A stretch of 64,000 nt of DNA from Colwellia sp. MB3u-41. Lineage in GTDB: Bacteria; Pseudomonadota; Gammaproteobacteria; Enterobacterales; Alteromonadaceae. Made by a program: the position numbers and the translations under genes. Shown here one piece after another: positions 36,345-45,447 of the stretch. The stretch lies in assembly GCF_014076845.1 (NCBI RefSeq), contig NZ_JACGUT010000047.1:62001-126000 (forward strand), in the 5' to 3' direction. The notes beneath the pieces are model-generated. The model made no database searches and was not told the DNA's origin. It saw nothing but the letters and a program-made list of their open reading frames with translations. Within the stretch, counting starts at the first letter, position 1, and every line of letters starts with the position of its first letter.

Positions 36345-36510
36345 ATGTTTAACTTTCTAACAAACATAGGATTGGTAGCTCATTGAACGATAAGCGTAAA
36401 AAGTACCATGCAAAATCCTATTGATTTAATTGTCCACCAGTAAAGCAACTCTGTCGGCAATGGCAAAACTAGGGCAATAGTGACAGCGCCAACTCTCGCT
36501 AACATGAACG
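36345..36510 (-). pseudogene. C-terminal fragment of a NhaP-type antiporter
   Basis: The minus strand encodes GAVTIALVLPLPTELLYWWT, then IKSIGFCMVLFTLIVQ, a TGA, and ATNPMFVRKLN. This parallels the last 50 residues of the antiporter at 28700-29911, with one in-frame stop. The gap from here to the DsbA stub is about 155 bp, the same as in the intact copy. Confidence 0.82.
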
Positions 36511-36672
36511 AAGGTTCTATGGAGTAATTACCCTAGGTGGCAGAGTAAATTCAATATCATATTTCTATAACGTCAAAAAGTCCAAAACTATAGTTATTTT
36601 AAACATCATCTTCTTATTAGCCCTAAATTACCTAATGAAAAAATGTAGTTACTTGGAAAATTTACTAGACAT

Positions 36673-37080
36673 TCAACTGATATTTGCATTGTTGCGTTCT
36701 AGTTTTATCAATAATTGAAAAAGTGTCATTACACACAATGCTAATAATAACGAGATATAACAAAGAGGCATGCCTACGTTATTTTTAGGGCATATATCTC
36801 CCACCAGTAATTCAGCCACAACACCAAAAATGGCAAATCCAAAGACTAAAATCCACGCAATAGTAAAAATTTTATTTCTATTGCTCCCTGCGGGAAATAC
36901 CTGCGTAAAGAGCATGGATAAGTATCCTGAAAATACTAGGTAACAAACATGTACAGTAAATATTTCTGGGCACGGATCTCTACCTGAAAATGTAGCATAG
37001 GATACTAAAAACGCACCCCAGCTACCGAATGCAAGGCATAGCAGCAATAGTGTTTTAACAGAGAGCTGCCAATACTTCAT
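36673..37080 (-). CDS. Hypothetical four-helix membrane protein
   Basis: A 135-residue protein with hydrophobic segments at about 9-28, 45-60, 72-92 and 107-125. Four cysteines occur in the loops or helix edges (DPCPEIFTVHVC, GDICPKN, MPLCY), possibly forming disulphides on the outer face. No family is recognised. It abuts the CRTAC1-type gene (shared base at 37080), so it is the third gene of that operon. Confidence 0.65.
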   Translation of the reverse strand: MKYWQLSVKTLLLLCLAFGSWGAFLVSYATFSGRDPCPEIFTVHVCYLVFSGYLSMLFTQVFPAGSNRNKIFTIAWILVFGFAIFGVVAELLVGDICPKNNVGMPLCYISLLLALCVMTLFQLLIKLERNNANIS

Positions 37081-38675
37081 TAAAAGCGAATCATTTCATT
37101 GGAAAATTCACCGATCTTTTCAACCGTAGTACCATCGATGTATTCAACCGTAACTTTATTAGCGCTAAACTGAGATAAGCCAATAATTTGTACATGTGAT
37201 TGATCTGAATTAAGGCCTTCACCTGAAATGAAGTCTCGATAAATTATAGAGCCATCACTTCTGGTCACTGTAATTTTTGCCGCAATTGAAGAAATAGTAT
37301 CATCGAGCTTAACTTTCAAATAATTATTCTGCCTATTTTGGCTAATAAAGACCTTAGATTTACCAGCAATATTGATGTGCACAACATCAGGTGAACCATC
37401 ATTGTTAAAATCAGCGGTAAGAGGCGTTATGCCATAACCGCGGTTAATAACACCACTTTGCTCACCCATCGCAGCAAATTCACCTTGTTCTGTTTGCAAA
37501 AGAAACCGGCCATTAAGTCTTAAAAAGGGTAATTTATGCGGAGGAAAACCAATGTAGTTTTCCGAAACAACAAGATCATCTAATCCATCAAGGTTAAAGT
37601 CTTCGAATATTGCGCCCCACGAAAATTCATAATCTGCCAGTTTTACTTGTTCTGCAACATCTTCAAATTTAAAATCACCGTTGTTTTTAAACATTATCCA
37701 TTTAGGATTAAAGACTTGGTCTTCTCTTAAATCTCCCGTTACGATAAAGGATGGCGGTGTAGAACCAACATTGGAAAAAAAGAAATCTACAGTACCGTCA
37801 TTCGCATAATCGGTTACGGCAATTCCCATTGGGTAGCTCGATTGTTTTGTATTTGGATTAGGCATATTTGAAAATTTGTTGTTACCTAAGTTTTTCCATG
37901 TTCTTACTTGCCCCGTGTCATGAGCTACAACCAAGTCTTCTAAGTTATCGTTGTCTACATCAACAAATATTCCCATAAATGTGTTGTGCTTGTAAGCAAG
38001 ACCGGAAGAGTCGGTGATGTCGGTAAAAGTGTTATCGCCATTATTTAACAGCATTAGACTAGAGCCGCCATAGCCTTCTTTATTAAATATATTTTGCCCT
38101 TGGGCAAGTTCCTTTTTTATGTATCCAGCTACATACATATCAAAGTGTCCGTCTCTATTTATATCACTGATTGCCACAGATAAAGGAGATGTGTCAGCTG
38201 TAATAGGTAAATCTAGTTTCTGACCGGTAAAACGACCTCCATTATTTAAATACAACCAAACACCCGAAGTCCGAGAAATGATTAAATCTGAAAAACCGTT
38301 ACCGTCTACATCAATTACTGAAGAACCGAACGTTGCTTCAGATAATTCTGTTTTTTCTAAGATGCTTTTATCTAGTTCAATAAATTCATTTTTAACAAAT
38401 TTAAAAATGGCATCTTGTTGATTTGGCCCACCGCCTATAAATAGCTCTTCAGTACCATCATTATCGATATCAATAATGGCACTCGCCGTAAATGGAAGCG
38501 ATTTTGATTGATCAATTTTATGCTCAAAACTTAACGGAATTTCTTTAAAGGTTGGAATAATCGTATCACCAAGTGCGACGTCGTAATCTATCTGTCTATC
38601 CATAGTGAATCGAACACTGATCACCGTGAATAAGATCATGATGAATATAATAGGAATCAAAAGTAGTTTTTTCAT
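37080..38675 (-). CDS. CRTAC1/ASPIC-UnbV family FG-GAP repeat protein
   Basis: A 531-residue protein with an N-terminal membrane anchor or signal (about 3-22). At least six FG-GAP/VCBS repeats follow, each with a calcium-binding-like loop: DIDNDGTEELFIGG, DVDGNGFSDLIIS, DINRDGHFDMYVAG, DVDNDNLEDLVVA, DFNLDGLDDLVVS and DFNNDGSPDVVHI. The C-terminus is an ASPIC/UnbV domain (RDFISGEGLNSDQSHVQIIG). It probably forms a beta-propeller outside the cytoplasm. Neighbouring small membrane proteins on both sides suggest one envelope unit of unknown function. Confidence 0.85.
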   Translation of the reverse strand: MKKLLLIPIIFIMILFTVISVRFTMDRQIDYDVALGDTIIPTFKEIPLSFEHKIDQSKSLPFTASAIIDIDNDGTEELFIGGGPNQQDAIFKFVKNEFIELDKSILEKTELSEATFGSSVIDVDGNGFSDLIISRTSGVWLYLNNGGRFTGQKLDLPITADTSPLSVAISDINRDGHFDMYVAGYIKKELAQGQNIFNKEGYGGSSLMLLNNGDNTFTDITDSSGLAYKHNTFMGIFVDVDNDNLEDLVVAHDTGQVRTWKNLGNNKFSNMPNPNTKQSSYPMGIAVTDYANDGTVDFFFSNVGSTPPSFIVTGDLREDQVFNPKWIMFKNNGDFKFEDVAEQVKLADYEFSWGAIFEDFNLDGLDDLVVSENYIGFPPHKLPFLRLNGRFLLQTEQGEFAAMGEQSGVINRGYGITPLTADFNNDGSPDVVHINIAGKSKVFISQNRQNNYLKVKLDDTISSIAAKITVTRSDGSIIYRDFISGEGLNSDQSHVQIIGLSQFSANKVTVEYIDGTTVEKIGEFSNEMIRF

Positions 38676-38686
38676 AGTATTCTCAG

Positions 38687-39367
38687 TTAGACCTTAGAAG
38701 TTAATGTTATTTTTTTTGCTTGAATGATGGACATAGCAAAAAAGATAAAAAATGCTACGTTCAAGGCGATAGGCATAATGTATTTACCAATATCCTTGTT
38801 AATGAGGTAGACGACAAAGCAACCGATTAATAATATAATCGGGTTAAATACCGCTTGCCATTTCTGATAATTCGAACGCCCGGTAAGCGCTAAATAGACG
38901 AACCCTGCCGATAATATGAGTGTTGTTATACGTATCACCGACAGTAAAGTCTCATATCTAACATCATAAAGTGCGATGAGTGAATTCAAATCCACGCCTA
39001 AACTTTGTGTATGGACTATAGCGCCGATTGATGCACGTGAACTTATCCAATCGCCACCAATGATAAAGCCGAAGGAGCCAACAAAAAAGAGGAGTAATGC
39101 AAACTTGCTATTTGCTGGTTTGAGCATCAAATATATATGCCAGCATCCAATAATGTAAAACGGTGCAGATAGTACACCGATAAAATGCCCTATGGTTTGT
39201 TGAGCCTCTGGGGCTGCCAACATAAAGTCATAACCATTTTCTGAAAATCGGGCTAAGGGATCGAAATGTAATAAAAACTCACCACACCCCACTAAAAATG
39301 AAGCAATTAGTCCTACGTAACCGGTAAGCAAAAGGACTTTGTGATCTGTGTTTTCTACTTCATTCAT
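38687..39367 (-). CDS. Multi-pass membrane protein (DUF6796-like)
   Basis: A 226-residue protein with about seven hydrophobic segments. It has polar motifs inside or near helices (GHFIGVLSAPFYIIGCWHIY, FIIGGDWISSRA), a pattern I associate with DUF6796 proteins, though without a search this is tentative. AAGGA six bases upstream supports the ATG at 39367. First gene of the operon with the CRTAC1 protein (11-bp gap). Confidence 0.65.
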   Translation of the reverse strand: MNEVENTDHKVLLLTGYVGLIASFLVGCGEFLLHFDPLARFSENGYDFMLAAPEAQQTIGHFIGVLSAPFYIIGCWHIYLMLKPANSKFALLLFFVGSFGFIIGGDWISSRASIGAIVHTQSLGVDLNSLIALYDVRYETLLSVIRITTLILSAGFVYLALTGRSNYQKWQAVFNPIILLIGCFVVYLINKDIGKYIMPIALNVAFFIFFAMSIIQAKKITLTSKV

Positions 39368-39680
39368 AAGTTTTCCTTAAATTTAATTATTGTAGTTAAA
39401 GCAAGTGCTACTACACTTGATAAATCTTAATAAAAAAGACTATTCATAAAAATTATTATCCAATTAAGTCATATGTTTCAACATCATGGATAAAAAGTAG
39501 TTTTACTGCTTTAAGTCAATCAAAAGCTTGTTTGTCATTGCTAAAAACAATCAAGTGTTCTCTTATACTGCAGGGGTAGTCTCTGTAATATTATTCCTAT
39601 TTACTCTGTATTAATTATTTTGAGTTCTGTGATTAAATGAACAAAAATTTTAACTATCTACTTAATTTTTAATTTATTAA
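39368..39680. other. Intergenic region, no gene seen
   Basis: A 313-bp AT-rich gap between two minus-strand operons. No ORF, repeat or RNA is recognised. It should contain the promoter for the membrane/CRTAC1 operon. Confidence 0.4.
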
Positions 39681-40229
39681 TTAGTCATTATTTGGTATAC
39701 ATAATGCAATCTTTTCATCATTAACCTGATGCTTAAAATGTGTTAATAGCAGTCTCAATTTTGGATGGATATAAGTTTTACAAAATGGTTTGTTAGGTGA
39801 ATTATATAAATAATTCTGTAATTCATCCTTATTCGCCTTAAATGAATCAAATGGCAGTACCTGCGTTATAATTGGTTTATCAAAATCACTTTGTAAAGCA
39901 TCTAAAACACTGTTAGCTTCTTGGTTTTGCGCATCGTTATAGGTATATATAGCCGATCGGTATTTTTTACGCATAGAGTGGTTAGCTGTCGAGGCATGGG
40001 TATGTGCATGAATCTCAATCAATGTCTGCAAAGAAATCATAGATTGATCAAAACATACTTCAATAGCTTCAGATAATTCAGCATGATTATCGATTGACGC
40101 AATCCACCCTTGACTCACCGATATAATACCGATAAGTGATTCGAAAACGCCTTCGGTACACCAATGGCAACCACCACCTAAACCAATCTTACTGAAGTTT
40201 TCAGTAAGATTGGTGTTATATATACTCAT
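39681..40229 (-). CDS. Divergent MsrA-like protein
   Basis: A 182-residue MsrA-fold protein: GLGGGCHWCTEGVFESLIGI replaces the usual GGCFW(C)xE motif, keeping the catalytic-position Cys but with His for Phe. KKYRSAIYTY corresponds to the QYRSAIFY segment of MsrA. The region equivalent to HDPTT is HAHTHAS. It is the third gene of an msrB-msrA-msrA-like cluster. It probably reduces a methionine sulfoxide-like substrate, though the altered site leaves this open. Confidence 0.75.
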   Translation of the reverse strand: MSIYNTNLTENFSKIGLGGGCHWCTEGVFESLIGIISVSQGWIASIDNHAELSEAIEVCFDQSMISLQTLIEIHAHTHASTANHSMRKKYRSAIYTYNDAQNQEANSVLDALQSDFDKPIITQVLPFDSFKANKDELQNYLYNSPNKPFCKTYIHPKLRLLLTHFKHQVNDEKIALCIPNND

Positions 40230-40251
40230 TATTGAAGTTACTTTTATTGGC

Positions 40252-40752
40252 TCATTTTGCTAAAGGTAATACCCAGTCACTTCGGGGAAAGTGGCAAGTA
40301 TAACCATTCGGTATTCTTTGTAGATAATCTTGATGTTCTATTTCTGCTTCCCAAAAATCACCTGCAGGTGCTAATTCAGTCACTACAGTCCCAGGCCATA
40401 AACCTGATGCATTCACATCGATGATCGTTTGTATCGCCACATAATTTTGCTCAGTTGTACAGTAATAAATCGCTGAACGATATGAAGAGCCTTGATCATT
40501 TCCTTGTTGGTGCTTTGTTGTTGGATCATGGATCTGAAAGAACAATTCAAGGATACTGCGGTAATTGACAACATCAGTATTGAATGATATCTCTATGCCT
40601 TCTGCATGACTGCCATGATTACGATAAGTTGCGTTGATAACGTCTCCACCGGTATACCCCACTCGGGTTGATGTAACTCCGGGAAGTTTGCGTATAAGAT
40701 CTTGCATACCCCAGAAGCAACCGCCAGCTAAAATAGCGCGTTCAATTGTCAT
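40252..40752 (-). CDS. msrA: Peptide-methionine (S)-S-oxide reductase MsrA
   Basis: A 166-residue enzyme reducing the S-epimer of methionine sulfoxide. The catalytic motif [17 protein letters not shown] is near the N-terminus, followed by [23 protein letters not shown] and [10 protein letters not shown]. It has no signal peptide. It starts 2 bp after msrB, so both are made from one message. Confidence 0.93.
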   Translation of the reverse strand: MTIERAILAGGCFWGMQDLIRKLPGVTSTRVGYTGGDVINATYRNHGSHAEGIEISFNTDVVNYRSILELFFQIHDPTTKHQQGNDQGSSYRSAIYYCTTEQNYVAIQTIIDVNASGLWPGTVVTELAPAGDFWEAEIEHQDYLQRIPNGYTCHFPRSDWVLPLAK

Positions 40753-40754
40753 AT

Positions 40755-41201
40755 TTATACATTCTCCACTTGATTAACGTATTCACCATAACCATTAGTG
40801 ACCATCTCATCACGATGAATAAAACGAAGTGATGCTGAATTAATACAGTAACGTAACCCACCTTTACTTGTTGGTCCATCGTTAAATACATGCCCTAAGT
40901 GACTGTCCCCATGGCCCGAGCGAACTTCAGTTCGATTCATGCCGTGGCTATTATCATTAATTTCTTTAACATTTTTAGTTTCTATCGGTTTGGTAAAACT
41001 TGGCCAACCGCAACCAGATTCATATTTATCCGATGAAGCAAATAATGGTTCACCTGAAACAATATCGACATAAATGCCCAGCAGAGTATTATTAAGATGC
41101 TCTCCGCTACCCGCTCGCTCTGTGCCACTTTCTTGTGTTACACGATATTGTTCTTTGGTTAGTGCTGAAATTGCATCGGTGGATTTTTGATAGGTTGTCA
41201 T
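40755..41201 (-). CDS. msrB: Peptide-methionine (R)-S-oxide reductase MsrB (zinc-less type)
   Basis: A 148-residue enzyme for the R-epimer. Motifs [23 protein letters not shown] and the catalytic cysteine in [12 protein letters not shown] are present. The four zinc-binding Cys of many MsrB proteins are missing ([13 protein letters not shown] where CxxC would stand), so this is the zinc-free form. The frame extends to a GTG at 41228; the ATG at 41201 with GAGGA upstream is preferred. Confidence 0.92.
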   Translation of the reverse strand: MTTYQKSTDAISALTKEQYRVTQESGTERAGSGEHLNNTLLGIYVDIVSGEPLFASSDKYESGCGWPSFTKPIETKNVKEINDNSHGMNRTEVRSGHGDSHLGHVFNDGPTSKGGLRYCINSASLRFIHRDEMVTNGYGEYVNQVENV

Positions 41202-41282
41202 AACTTTCTGTCCTCGGCGTTTTGTCACCTTTCATTGTGACACTATAGAAATTCACTGTATGGTTTAACGGTACTCATTACC

Positions 41283-41824
41283 TTATTTTATTTTATGATG
41301 CATTATTTTTGCACCGACATAACCAATCAATAATATTGGCAGTATCATATATGAAGTTACATATCGATGATAATTGGCAAAAGGCTTTATAAAGGTGATC
41401 ATTAACAGCTCAAAATTTTGTTGTAATAGTTGTTGAAAAAATTCAAACCTAAAAAACCAGGTAGGCTTATAACACCTGCTATAGGAATATCAAAGTCAGT
41501 GCCTATTAAGGCACTGACGGGTAGTGAAAAAAACATAAAATACAAAGTATAAAGCATTATTTTTACTGATGAATTTAGCTATACTTTATTGGGTGATAAA
41601 GTCTTAGCACCCATTTTAGATAAACAGTAACGTGAAACGAACATAATGAAGCTAAGTATCAATATTAAGACTAATAGACCAAAGTTAATATGAACAACGA
41701 GTAAGGTCCAATTCGCACCTTCAGTTTGTGTAATATACCAATATCGATAATAAGCCGTTAAATAGGCTACGACAATACTAAAGACAATACTCCAGTGTAA
41801 TATCCTTACCATAGTATGGTACAC
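41283..41824 (-). pseudogene. Cytochrome b561-type membrane cytochrome, broken by a stop and a frameshift
   Basis: The first 81 codons (two membrane segments, haem-ligand-type His in RILHWSIVF and VVHINFG) end at a TAG (41579-41581). The same frame then continues with LYTLYFMFFSLPVSALIG and a further helix. A frameshift near T-rich runs (about 41450-41465) moves the reading to a frame giving QQLLQQNFELLMITFIKPF and a last helix, NYHRYVTSYMILPILLIGYV.., ending at 41283. Together these rebuild a four-helix b561. It is downstream of two haem-c P460 genes on the same strand and was probably their membrane electron partner. Confidence 0.75.
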
Positions 41825-41845
41825 CCATATTTAGTTGATAAATAT

Positions 41846-42403
41846 TTATTTAGAGCTACCGTTTAACACTTCTCTATCTTTACCTCCAAGTGCGGTATGA
41901 CAACCTAGACACATCTCTGAACGGCCTGATAGATCTACGCCTTGATAGTTAATGATTCTACCATCAGCATAATACTCAGCCCAAAACCAATCACCATTAG
42001 TTGAGTCATAGCCTTTCTCACGTTGAAACATAATCGTAAGCGCGACATAATTATCGGCTTGATCATCGCTGTAGACTTTATGTGGTGTAAGTTCTTCTTT
42101 AACACCATAATTATGCTTAACAATCAATTTTCCTTTTTGCCCTTCTATTTCAGCGTTAGTTGAAATAACTTCTTGAATACTGCCATGGGGTCGGTTTCCT
42201 ACAAAAGGATAACTGCGTGTACGCCCATCACCTACCAGTTTATTTTTAACCATGTATTGCCACATTTTAGCTGCATATGCATTATCCACGGCTGTTCCTG
42301 ATGATATTTCAGCTTTTTTAGCCATGGTATGGAATGGGAGTAAAAAGAGCATGATTACCATAATTTTTAATCGATTTAAGGTATTGGTTGAAAATTTAAG
42401 CAT
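41846..42403 (-). CDS. Exported cytochrome P460-family protein, paralogue A
   Basis: A 185-residue periplasmic protein: signal peptide cut near FHTMA, then a P460-type beta domain and a C-terminal haem-c site MCLGCH (CxxCH). AGGAG before the ATG is a strong ribosome site. P460 cytochromes oxidise hydroxylamine or bind NO; whether this member has the Lys-haem cross-link cannot be told from sequence alone. A paralogue lies just upstream and a b561 pseudogene just downstream. Confidence 0.8.
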   Translation of the reverse strand: MLKFSTNTLNRLKIMVIMLFLLPFHTMAKKAEISSGTAVDNAYAAKMWQYMVKNKLVGDGRTRSYPFVGNRPHGSIQEVISTNAEIEGQKGKLIVKHNYGVKEELTPHKVYSDDQADNYVALTIMFQREKGYDSTNGDWFWAEYYADGRIINYQGVDLSGRSEMCLGCHTALGGKDREVLNGSSK

Positions 42404-42436
42404 ATTTTTCTCCTACAAGCGTTACTGATAAAACTA

Positions 42437-42472
42437 GAAAAGTGAAAAGTGAAAAGTGAAAAGTGAAAAGGG
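42437..42472. repeat. GAAAAGT heptanucleotide tandem repeat
   Basis: About five head-to-tail copies of a 7-bp unit in the gap between the two P460 genes. The unit is out of phase with coding and could alter spacing or RNA structure between the genes if it varies in copy number. Confidence 0.9.
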
Positions 42473-42526
42473 TTATCATTTGACTTTAATAGATAATCAA
42501 AGGAAAAACGGCTTGGTAAGTTATTT

Positions 42527-43138
42527 TTATTTAATTGGCTTAAGACTGTCGAAGTATCCACCACCCGCTTTCATTTTCATCCCTTTACCCTGACTTAATA
42601 CTGGGTAATATTGCGTAAAAACAAAATCATCAGCTGCAGCACCTGCATGACATGAATTGCAAGACTTTGAGGGGAATGCTTTTGCTGTTTTTGATAGCGT
42701 TTTATGATCTGCACTTGAGAAACTAAAATAAGCCCAGTTACCCGGTTCATCTTTAAAATGTTTTTTACTTTTAATGGTCGCTTCAAGACCGATAAAGTCG
42801 CCCATAAAATAGCCATTACCGCTAACAGCTGATTTAGAGCCAACAGAAACTAGCTCTTTAATAATGATAGTACCCTCACGAAATTCACCTTTGTTTTTCC
42901 AGTGTTTCCAGCTCTTAGGATCAATATAAACGTTATGAAGTTCAGGAAATGCCGCTTTGCCGTCATTCATATCGTTGGGTGTAACAGGAGTACCAACGTA
43001 GATCCATTCTCGATAGCCCGTAGGACGTTCTAGCTCACCGTTTTTTATTACAAATGCTTCATTTGCATAAGTAAATCCTGAAAAAATGACTTGCACAAAC
43101 AGGAAGGATGCTGCTACTAATACTTTATTCGCTTTCAT
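42527..43138 (-). CDS. Exported cytochrome P460-family protein, paralogue B
   Basis: A 203-residue periplasmic protein: signal peptide cut near FTYA, P460-like core (GYREWIYVGTPVTPNDMNDG, FREGTIIIKELVS) and haem-c site SCNSCHAGAA near the C-terminus. It is the first gene of the P460 cluster and is divergent from an AraC gene 68 bp away, which probably regulates it. Substrate not known: hydroxylamine or NO chemistry is family precedent only. Confidence 0.83.
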   Translation of the reverse strand: MKANKVLVAASFLFVQVIFSGFTYANEAFVIKNGELERPTGYREWIYVGTPVTPNDMNDGKAAFPELHNVYIDPKSWKHWKNKGEFREGTIIIKELVSVGSKSAVSGNGYFMGDFIGLEATIKSKKHFKDEPGNWAYFSFSSADHKTLSKTAKAFPSKSCNSCHAGAAADDFVFTQYYPVLSQGKGMKMKAGGGYFDSLKPIK

Positions 43139-43206
43139 AATATACTCTGCTGAATTTCGTGTAACGTCACTATAGCAGTCATTACTATTAACCTTTGGTA
43201 TCTGAA

Positions 43207-44160
43207 ATGCTCAAAAATGTCGCTCATCAACTCAAATGTACAACATCAGAATTTAATGTGCTTGATGATGTTATTAATACACTTCGTTTTCGTGGCAGTA
43301 TATTCTTTCATTCGAACCTTGCTGCGCCATGGGGAATGTCATTATCATCAATTGTAATGCCAAGATTTCATATTGCATTACAAGGACACTTTTATGTTGG
43401 GGCAGGAGCTAGCAAGATTACCGTAGAGCCAATGGATATCGTCATGATCCCAGGCGGAGATATGCATTGGATAGCAGATGAAATTGAAAGCGAACTGGTG
43501 CCTAGTGAACAAGCGGGCGACGCCTGCTCTTTAGGTATGCCACTTTTTCAACAAGGTAAAATCACCAATAAGATTATGTGTGGAATAGTGGAATACGATG
43601 AAGCTATTGAACACCCTATTCTCAGCGCCTTACCCTCCATAATTCAACTTTCCAATATTCAATCAAATGATAATATTTGGATGACAGTAAAATTAATTGA
43701 CGCGGAAATAATCAGAACAAATAATAAGAAAAACAGTATTATCGACCGTTTAACTGAAGTATTATTTATTCAGTTATTGAACAGCTTTATGGAGAAAAAT
43801 GAGCACCTATCGGGTTTCTTCTCAGCGCTTAAAGAGCCTCGTTTGAATAAAATATTACAGCTTATTCATCAGCACCCTCAAAGGCAATGGACGCTAGATA
43901 TTATTAGTGATGTTGTCGGTATGTCTCGTGCCACCTTACAGCGTAAATTCAAAGCTGCCATAGGTCTATCGCCAATGGTTTATATAAGCCGTTGGCGTAT
44001 GGCAAAAGCTTATCAATTATTAAAGCATTCAAATTTATCACTTGAAGGAATTGCTGATGTCATAGGATTTTCTGACGCTCGCACACTTTCACATGCCTTC
44101 AAAGACCATTATGGTGATACGCCAAGTCAATTCCGCAAGAAATTAGAGAGACTATTATAA
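43207..44160 (+). CDS. AraC-family regulator next to the P460 genes
   Basis: A 317-residue regulator with a cupin-type N-terminal sensor (RFHIALQGHFYVGAGA, VMIPGGDMHWIADE) and a C-terminal double HTH (VVGMSRATLQRKFKAAIG, GIADVIGFSDARTLSHAFK). The ORF extends to a TTG at 43195; the ATG at 43207 is preferred. It is transcribed divergently from the P460 gene and likely controls it. The protein resembles the AraC gene at 35115 in layout but not closely in sequence. Confidence 0.87.
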   Translation: MLKNVAHQLKCTTSEFNVLDDVINTLRFRGSIFFHSNLAAPWGMSLSSIVMPRFHIALQGHFYVGAGASKITVEPMDIVMIPGGDMHWIADEIESELVPSEQAGDACSLGMPLFQQGKITNKIMCGIVEYDEAIEHPILSALPSIIQLSNIQSNDNIWMTVKLIDAEIIRTNNKKNSIIDRLTEVLFIQLLNSFMEKNEHLSGFFSALKEPRLNKILQLIHQHPQRQWTLDIISDVVGMSRATLQRKFKAAIGLSPMVYISRWRMAKAYQLLKHSNLSLEGIADVIGFSDARTLSHAFKDHYGDTPSQFRKKLERLL

Positions 44161-44229
44161 TAACTAATACTATCTATCTAAAATCTTATTTCGTATAGTT
44201 TACATTCGTATATAACTAGTGAGTACCCT

Positions 44230-45447
44230 TTGGACGACCAATCTAGTAGCATTATAGAATGTCATGAGTGCGCTTTATCTGTCAATATTTCCCTATTGAT
44301 GGAACGACAAAAAGCACTTTGTCCACGCTGTGGTTTTTTATTATCTGCAAAACATCATAATGCCCTTGATAGAATACTGGCGTATTCTATCACTGCCCTA
44401 TTTTTCTTGTTATTATCATTACCTTTTGAATTTTTAGCATTTAAGTCCAATGGAATTGAACGAAAAATTGATATTCTGGCAAGTTTAACTATTTTGAACA
44501 ACAATAATTATCACGTTTTAGCAGTACTTGAAGTACTGACAATATTTGTAATACCGGCACTGATATTGTTTTCATTGATTTACCTCACCATTGCGCTGCG
44601 AAAAGGAATTTACCCTCGAGGTGGTCATTACCTTTTAAAACTCACCTATAAATTATTACCTTGGAGCATGGTAGAGATATTTGTTGTTGGCGTTTTAGTG
44701 AGTTTAATTAAAATTATTTCATTGGCTGACATTAGTCTTGGTCCATCATTTTTTGCTTACATTTTATTTTCCTTAGCGATGACAGCTGCTGTGTTGCATA
44801 TGGATAAACATCAGTTGCAACAACTGTTAAACTATTGTAAATCAAATCAAGCGAGTCAAAAAAAACAGATAGAACCTACAAAAATCAAAGAAATAACGCC
44901 ACGAAATCATTTGAGCCTAGTGTTAAAAAAGAGAATAAGTGTTCAAAAAACCTGGGCCTTACTGATAACATCTATCGTATTTTATATTCCCGCTAATATT
45001 TTACCCATCATGAATACTCGTTTTTTAGGGCAAGATGAACCGAGTACTATCTTAGGAGGCGTTATTTTATTATGGGAAATGGGATCTTATCCAATTGCTG
45101 CTGTTATTTTTGTCGCGAGTGTCGCAGTACCCATGGCCAAAATGTTAGTTTTGGCATGGTTGAATTATAGTGTTCAGCACCAACACAGTCGTTTCTCTAA
45201 AGAGCGCGTGAAACTTTATCGGTTAGCTGAGTTTGTCGGTCGATGGTCTATGGTTGATGTTTATGTGGTGATCATTCTGGTGACACTTATTCAACTAGGC
45301 AATACTATGAGTATTTATCCAGGTGGAGCAGCATTAGCTTTTTCTGGTGTAGTGATCACGACTATGCTGGCGGCGATGAGTTTTGAACCACAATTCATTT
45401 GGCAAACAAAAAACAATTTATATAGTGAAGAGTATAATGACCAATAA
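44230..45447 (+). CDS. pqiA: PqiA family inner-membrane protein
   Basis: A 405-residue polytopic protein starting at TTG. An N-terminal zinc-ribbon (ECHECAL ... CPRCGFLL) precedes two paraquat-A-type membrane domains with about eight helices. The usual second zinc-ribbon between the domains is missing (linker KKQIEPTKIKEITP). PqiA partners PqiB/PqiC in lipid transport across the envelope. It overlaps pqiB by 11 bp. Confidence 0.9.
   Translation: MDDQSSSIIECHECALSVNISLLMERQKALCPRCGFLLSAKHHNALDRILAYSITALFFLLLSLPFEFLAFKSNGIERKIDILASLTILNNNNYHVLAVLEVLTIFVIPALILFSLIYLTIALRKGIYPRGGHYLLKLTYKLLPWSMVEIFVVGVLVSLIKIISLADISLGPSFFAYILFSLAMTAAVLHMDKHQLQQLLNYCKSNQASQKKQIEPTKIKEITPRNHLSLVLKKRISVQKTWALLITSIVFYIPANILPIMNTRFLGQDEPSTILGGVILLWEMGSYPIAAVIFVASVAVPMAKMLVLAWLNYSVQHQHSRFSKERVKLYRLAEFVGRWSMVDVYVVIILVTLIQLGNTMSIYPGGAALAFSGVVITTMLAAMSFEPQFIWQTKNNLYSEEYNDQ

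Larger units (their letters stand above)
35949..36672. other. Noncoding stretch with decayed antiporter-DsbA copy
   Basis: About 720 bp after the AraC gene without an intact gene. It contains the two remnants at 36055-36190 and 36345-36510, arranged as at 28.4-28.9 kb. The rest is not recognised. Confidence 0.6.
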
